From Acidobacteriota bacterium (GTDB lineage: Bacteria; Acidobacteriota; Terriglobia; UBA7540): 33,232 bases of DNA. Location of the stretch: contig QHZN01000240.1 of NCBI GenBank assembly GCA_003225365.1, positions 1-33,232 of the forward strand. The letters are read 5' to 3'. Positions 30,205 through 33,232 of the stretch are shown here, piece after piece. The number at the start of each line of letters is the position of its first letter. The stretch's first letter is position 1. Under the pieces are notes generated by a model. The model ran no database searches, was not told the origin of the DNA, and worked only from the letters and a program-made list of their open reading frames with translations. The position numbers were made by a program, and so were the translations under genes.

Positions 30205-31209
30205 CTATTCTCCAAATTTCTCGTCGGGATGCTGAGCCAGAAGGGCAGCGCGCGCCGCGCGGTGCACGCCGCGCTCGGCGTCGGAGCGCTCGGCGGCTGT
30301 GCGCTCGAGGACCGCGCGGAAGAGGGCGTCGCTTTCGGGTTTTGATCCCATGGAGTACTTGAGGCTGGCCGCGACCAGCGGCCACAGCGGGTTGTTCGGG
30401 TAATCGCGGGCCAGCTCGCCAAATAACGTCAGCGATTTCGCATAAGCGCCTTCGCTCGTCCGCGACAGGTCCTTGGCGAGATAGAATTTCGCCTCCCCAC
30501 AGGTCAACTCGCCCTCCTGCGCAGCACGCCGAAGCTGCTCGAGCCCGCTCGCGCGGCTCCCCGGAGGCAGGGCGACCAAGTACTGAAATATCTTTTCGGT
30601 GAGCGGCAGCGTTCCCATCAAATAGTTATAAACCCCCAGGCCGAGGTAGGCGTCGGTCAGGCTGGGGTCCATTTTGACGGAGCTGAGCAGAAGGGCGCGC
30701 ATTTTCTTTCCGGCGCGGCCGGTGGGCAAGTCTCTTCCGCGCAGGCCTTCGAGCCGCGCCCGAAGCGCGTAGGCCATGCCCTCGTAAAGCAGGTTGCGCG
30801 GCACGTCGTCGCGAGCCCGAAGGCCCGCCTCCGAACGCTCGATGGCGACGGCAACCAGGTCATTGAAGTGGGCGTCGTGGGGAGTAGCCGCAAGCGCGGC
30901 CACGTCAAAAACGTCCGCGTCCAGCAGGTTGGCGGTGGAGTAATAAATCTTCCACCAAAGCGCTTCCGCCTCCAGAAGATACCCGATCGGCGAATGTGGA
31001 TCTTGTCCCTGAATCTGGCGAAAAACCGAGGTTGCGCCGTCGAGATCGCCGTCCATCATTAGGTCCACGCCTCGACGTGCGAGGCGGCGGTCCTCAGCGT
31101 CCGCCGACTCGGCGGGCGAACGGGCGGCGAGCCGCCCCTGCCCGGCCGCCCACACCGCGAGGGCGAATAACGCCACCGCCGTTTTGTGCTGCCACAAATA
31201 GATATTCAT
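30205..31209 (-). CDS. Exported TPR-like protein
   Basis: A 334-residue protein with a signal peptide (KTAVALFALAVWAAGQG, cleavage near residue 25). After it come helical repeats of tetratricopeptide-like character: ARRGVDLMMDGDLDGATSVF at 44-63, the GLRARDDVPRNLLYEGMAY region near 129, a central MDPSLTDAYLGLGVYNYLMG block, and late SLTLFGELARDYPNNPLWPL, plus a C-terminal Arg/Ala-rich helix (RTAAERSDAERGVHRAAR). Probably a periplasmic scaffold or outer-membrane-biogenesis accessory, by fold only. The membrane-protein gene 155 bases upstream is in the same direction, so co-transcription is possible. Confidence 0.75.
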   Translation of the reverse strand: MNIYLWQHKTAVALFALAVWAAGQGRLAARSPAESADAEDRRLARRGVDLMMDGDLDGATSVFRQIQGQDPHSPIGYLLEAEALWWKIYYSTANLLDADVFDVAALAATPHDAHFNDLVAVAIERSEAGLRARDDVPRNLLYEGMAYALRARLEGLRGRDLPTGRAGKKMRALLLSSVKMDPSLTDAYLGLGVYNYLMGTLPLTEKIFQYLVALPPGSRASGLEQLRRAAQEGELTCGEAKFYLAKDLSRTSEGAYAKSLTLFGELARDYPNNPLWPLVAASLKYSMGSKPESDALFRAVLERTAAERSDAERGVHRAARAALLAQHPDEKFGE

Positions 31210-31364
31210 CCGAAGCTAAAATCTCGGACGCTTACCGGCCGTTCTGTGGTTGTATCGGCCCTGGAAACGGGAAGCGGCTTGAAAGCTGCCGCCGAGGCCT
31301 AACTGAGACTATCACGGAAAGGGATGCGTCCACCAGTCGAACGCCGGAACCGAGGACAACCGCG

Positions 31365-32339
31365 TCAGGACTCGGGAGCCACTGCCGGCCAAGCATTTTC
31401 GCGCCTCTTCGAGATCACGCGCCGAATGGTTCCCACGAATTCAAACATCACCAGACATTCGACCGCGAAGACGGGGAAGCCGAGAAACCCGGCGAGCGGC
31501 ATTTCGAAGACTTTCGTTCCTTGGCCGATGGGGAAGACGTAAACCCACTTCGCTTGCGCCCAGTAGTTCCAGAATTCCCAGAGGATTCCGCAGATGACGC
31601 CGGAAATCGCGAAACATACGAGTGTCGCCTCGGAGCCCTGCTCCAACTCGCGTAAAAGCGATCGGCCGCCGCGCCAATAGTTGATGGGTTCGAGGAGCGG
31701 AATGAATCCAAGCCATACCGCGCCAAATAGATAGCGGCCCGCGCGCGAGGGCAAAAGCAGCGGGACGGATAGAAGCACAAGGCCCAGCAGACTCAGAAAC
31801 AGAAGGGTTGCGCGGCCAGGAGCCCGCCGGGGACTTGGCGCCCTGGCCGGCGCTCGGCCGGGCCTCAGCGCTTCGAACAACTCCGCCGTCTCAAAAATCG
31901 CGGGCCAAATCGTGGCGAACGACCAGACGAATCCGAGCCCTGCGAGGACTGGGTTCCGGGGCAACCCCACGTACGCCCAGTTCTCAAGGCGAAGGTTATA
32001 GGCTTCGAAGACCAGCCACAGCGGGACCGACCACACCGCGAGTTTCGCGAATCGCCGAGGAGAATTCGCGAGGAGCGACTCACCTCGGAGGCTTTGAATC
32101 AGTCCGTCCACGAGCAGCACGTAACCGGTCCAAACGATGGGGGTGAAATAAATCCATACCCAACGAAATTCAAGATACAGGCAAATCTCCGCCATGAGGA
32201 TAATTGCCAGCCCCGCCCATGCTCGCGCCGGCAGCGGCCGTTTCTTCGGCGCCCGAAGATATTTCCAGGCCAAGGCGGCCACCGTCAGGAGAGTCGCCGC
32301 AAGGCGGAAAGCGACGTGATGGCTTGCCGTGTCATTCAT
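31365..32339 (-). CDS. Multi-pass membrane protein, unknown function
   Basis: A 324-residue protein from ATG 32339; an upstream in-frame start would add nine residues. About eight hydrophobic segments. Recognisable blocks are EICLYLEFRWVWIYFTPIVW, SVPLWLVFEAYNLRLENWAY and the C-terminal SGVICGILWEFWNYWAQAKW followed by EMPLAGFLGFPVFAVECLVM. Acidic residues within aromatic membrane segments (FEAYNLRLENW, WEFWN, EMPLAGF, VECL) recall carotenoid-cyclase-like membrane folds, but this is only a visual resemblance and I do not assign a reaction. A short Arg/Pro-rich loop (about 169-185) interrupts the middle. It lies upstream of the TPR gene in the same direction. Confidence 0.65.
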   Translation of the reverse strand: MNDTASHHVAFRLAATLLTVAALAWKYLRAPKKRPLPARAWAGLAIILMAEICLYLEFRWVWIYFTPIVWTGYVLLVDGLIQSLRGESLLANSPRRFAKLAVWSVPLWLVFEAYNLRLENWAYVGLPRNPVLAGLGFVWSFATIWPAIFETAELFEALRPGRAPARAPSPRRAPGRATLLFLSLLGLVLLSVPLLLPSRAGRYLFGAVWLGFIPLLEPINYWRGGRSLLRELEQGSEATLVCFAISGVICGILWEFWNYWAQAKWVYVFPIGQGTKVFEMPLAGFLGFPVFAVECLVMFEFVGTIRRVISKRRENAWPAVAPES

Positions 32340-32662
32340 GAAAACGCCGTGGCGGCCATGCGGCAAGATATCAACTCATTTTCGTCATCGCAAACAACAC
32401 GGGCCGCGGGCCGCCGCAGAACGCACAACCTCAGACCCTGCAGGCGCGGGGTCTGCGCCAGCCGGCCTCAGAGGGCTGGCTGCGAAAGGCAGGCGTTTCG
32501 GTAGTGGATCAGTCGTCGTAGTGGCGGGCTTCAGCCCGGCATTTGCCACCCTGAAGGGTGCCTCTACGCTTCAAATTAGGACACTCCCGGCGTTTCTCCC
32601 GGGTCCAAAAACCCGCTAGGGTTATGGTATAGTCCGACAGACTATTGGGGACCTGGCGCGCG
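32340..32662. other. Divergent spacer upstream of yqeY
   Basis: 320 bases with no supported gene. It holds the hairpin element at 32517-32566. TATAGT at 32628-32633 could be a -10 for yqeY, but no good -35 precedes it. The region 32400-32500 is GC-rich and featureless apart from short complementary stretches. Confidence 0.4.
32517..32566. repeat. GTAG/CTAC-bounded double hairpin element
   Basis: The outer ends GTAG (32517-32520) and CTAC (32563-32566) are complementary. Inside are two small hairpins, GGGCT-TC-AGCCC and ACCCT-GA-AGGGT. This resembles the GTAG-ended elements at 2575 and 15607 and the widely dispersed 'GGGCTTCAGCCC' repeats of soil bacterial genomes. Confidence 0.6.
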
Positions 32663-33112
32663 ATGCCCATCTTCGATCAAATTGACAAGGATCTGGTTGG
32701 GGCCATGAAGGCGAAAGAGGAACTTCGGCTCTCTGTCATTCGCATGATGAAGGCGGCACTGAAGCTAAAGCAAGTGGAACTCGGAAAGCCGCCGGATGAT
32801 GCGGCAGCCGTGGCCGTTTTGCGGACGCTCGTCAAGCAGCACCGGGAGTCCGTGGAGCAGTTTCGCAAAGGCGGGCGCGAAGACCTGGCTGCGAAGGAAG
32901 AGGCGGAAATCAAGGTTGTCGAAGCTTACCTTCCCTCCGCGCTCCCGGAAGCGGAAATCGAGGCTGCGGTCGCCGCCGCCATCGCGGAGACAGGCGCCGC
33001 CGGGCCCAAGGACCTCGGCAAAGTCATGAAGGCGGCGATGGCGAAGCTCGCCGGCAAGAACGCCGACGGGAAGCGCGTCAATGAAACCGCGCGAAAGAAG
33101 CTGGGCGGCTGA
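32663..33112 (+). CDS. yqeY: GatB/YqeY domain protein
   Basis: A 149-residue soluble protein of the YqeY family, related to the tail domain of GatB of the tRNA-dependent amidotransferase. Family blocks are VGAMKAKEELRLSVIRMMKAALK near the N-terminus, LRTLVKQHRESVEQFRKGGR near 50-70, EEAEIKVVEAYLP near 80, and GPKDLGKVMKAAMAKLAGKNADGKRV at the end. ATG 32663 is preferred over 32645 since the family begins MPIFDQI-like. The role is probably in tRNA-linked metabolism, not well established. The upstream ribosome binding site is weak. Followed by an AT-rich heptad array. Confidence 0.9.
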   Translation: MPIFDQIDKDLVGAMKAKEELRLSVIRMMKAALKLKQVELGKPPDDAAAVAVLRTLVKQHRESVEQFRKGGREDLAAKEEAEIKVVEAYLPSALPEAEIEAAVAAAIAETGAAGPKDLGKVMKAAMAKLAGKNADGKRVNETARKKLGG

Positions 33113-33114
33113 TA

Positions 33115-33205
33115 TGAATTATGAATGGTGAATTGTGAATGCTGAATTCCCGCAGTCGTTTGCGTGCTCACTGGGATTTTGAATTCAGATTCATCATCCA
33201 TAATT
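33115..33205. repeat. TGAATNN heptad array with inverted partner after yqeY
   Basis: Five consecutive heptads TGAATNN start at 33115, 33122, 33129, 33136 and 33143, directly after the yqeY stop codon. A related sequence in inverse orientation lies at 33181-33205; CTGAATTC (33142-33149) pairs perfectly with GAATTCAG (33181-33188) across a 31-base gap. A T-rich stretch follows at 33205, so the structure might also act as a terminator. Confidence 0.6.
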
Positions 33206-33232
33206 TTTTCGTCCCGTCTCCCTTTTTCTGAG

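Noticed and set aside
29120..30385. Minus-strand frame antisense to lipA
   Set aside because: lipA has all six cluster Cys and the expected length; the antisense frame has no domain similarity.
1..33232. CRISPR arrays, tRNA or rRNA genes, integrases, insertion sequence genes
   Set aside because: I looked for regularly spaced direct repeats of 20-40 bases, cloverleaf sequences and transposase motifs and saw none; the short-period arrays have units of only 7-8 bases and no spacers.

Overview
This is a GC-rich bacterial chromosome segment with no phage, IS element, CRISPR array, rRNA or tRNA that I can see. The style suggests an Acidobacteriota-like soil bacterium: exported sugar-oxidoreductase and TIM-barrel genes, a DUF2490 barrel, a long PIG-L deacetylase, and many dispersed intergenic hairpins and short-period arrays. 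That taxonomic call is an inference from gene content and repeat style only. Almost every protein-coding gene can be placed in a recognisable family.

Layout. The left edge holds the start of lipB and a complete lpdA, both on the minus strand, with a HemJ/CopD-like membrane protein and a CDGSH iron-sulfur protein divergent from them. Next come a decayed propeller gene, a toxin/antitoxin-like pair (RHP-motif protein plus duplicated DUF2283) and a minus-strand metabolic run: enolase-superfamily enzyme, DHDPS-family aldolase, DHOD-like protein, GNAT protein and MFS carrier. A TIGR04255 three-gene cassette with its own terminator follows (10.4-12.2 kb). After it lie a 773-residue flavoprotein/ferredoxin membrane fusion with a zinc-ribbon membrane partner, then a plus-strand pair (sugar-acid dehydratase and PIG-L deacetylase). 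Then come, on the minus strand, a DUF2490 barrel, a TAT-exported TIM barrel, a GMC oxidoreductase, an NtrC-type regulator and a histidine kinase. The right third holds an AhpD/CMD-family gene interrupted by one in-frame TGA, a PuuP-like permease, a membrane protein, lipA, two poorly known exported/membrane genes and yqeY.

Most striking points. (1) The AhpD-like gene at 26035-26607 has TGA exactly where the second Cys of the CxxC-xxx-H active site belongs. A 7-bp hairpin with a GGA loop starts its loop 17 nt after the TGA, as expected for a bacterial SECIS, so this is a strong candidate selenoprotein. (2) The tightly overlapping TIGR04255 operon pairs an uncharacterised family with two small uncharacterised proteins and looks like an accessory module. 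(3) The flavoprotein fusion carries the flavin 'GD' motif at its N-terminus, ahead of the Rossmann fold, as if circularly permuted. (4) Intergenic spaces carry at least four heptad/octad arrays and three hairpin elements with GTAG/CTAC ends.

Working together: lipB, lpdA and lipA supply lipoate attachment, lipoamide reoxidation and lipoate synthesis. The GMC, TIM-barrel and DUF2490 genes look like a periplasmic sugar-oxidation group, possibly downstream of the sigma-54-type two-component system. The enolase/GNAT combination resembles N-acylamino-acid racemase loci.
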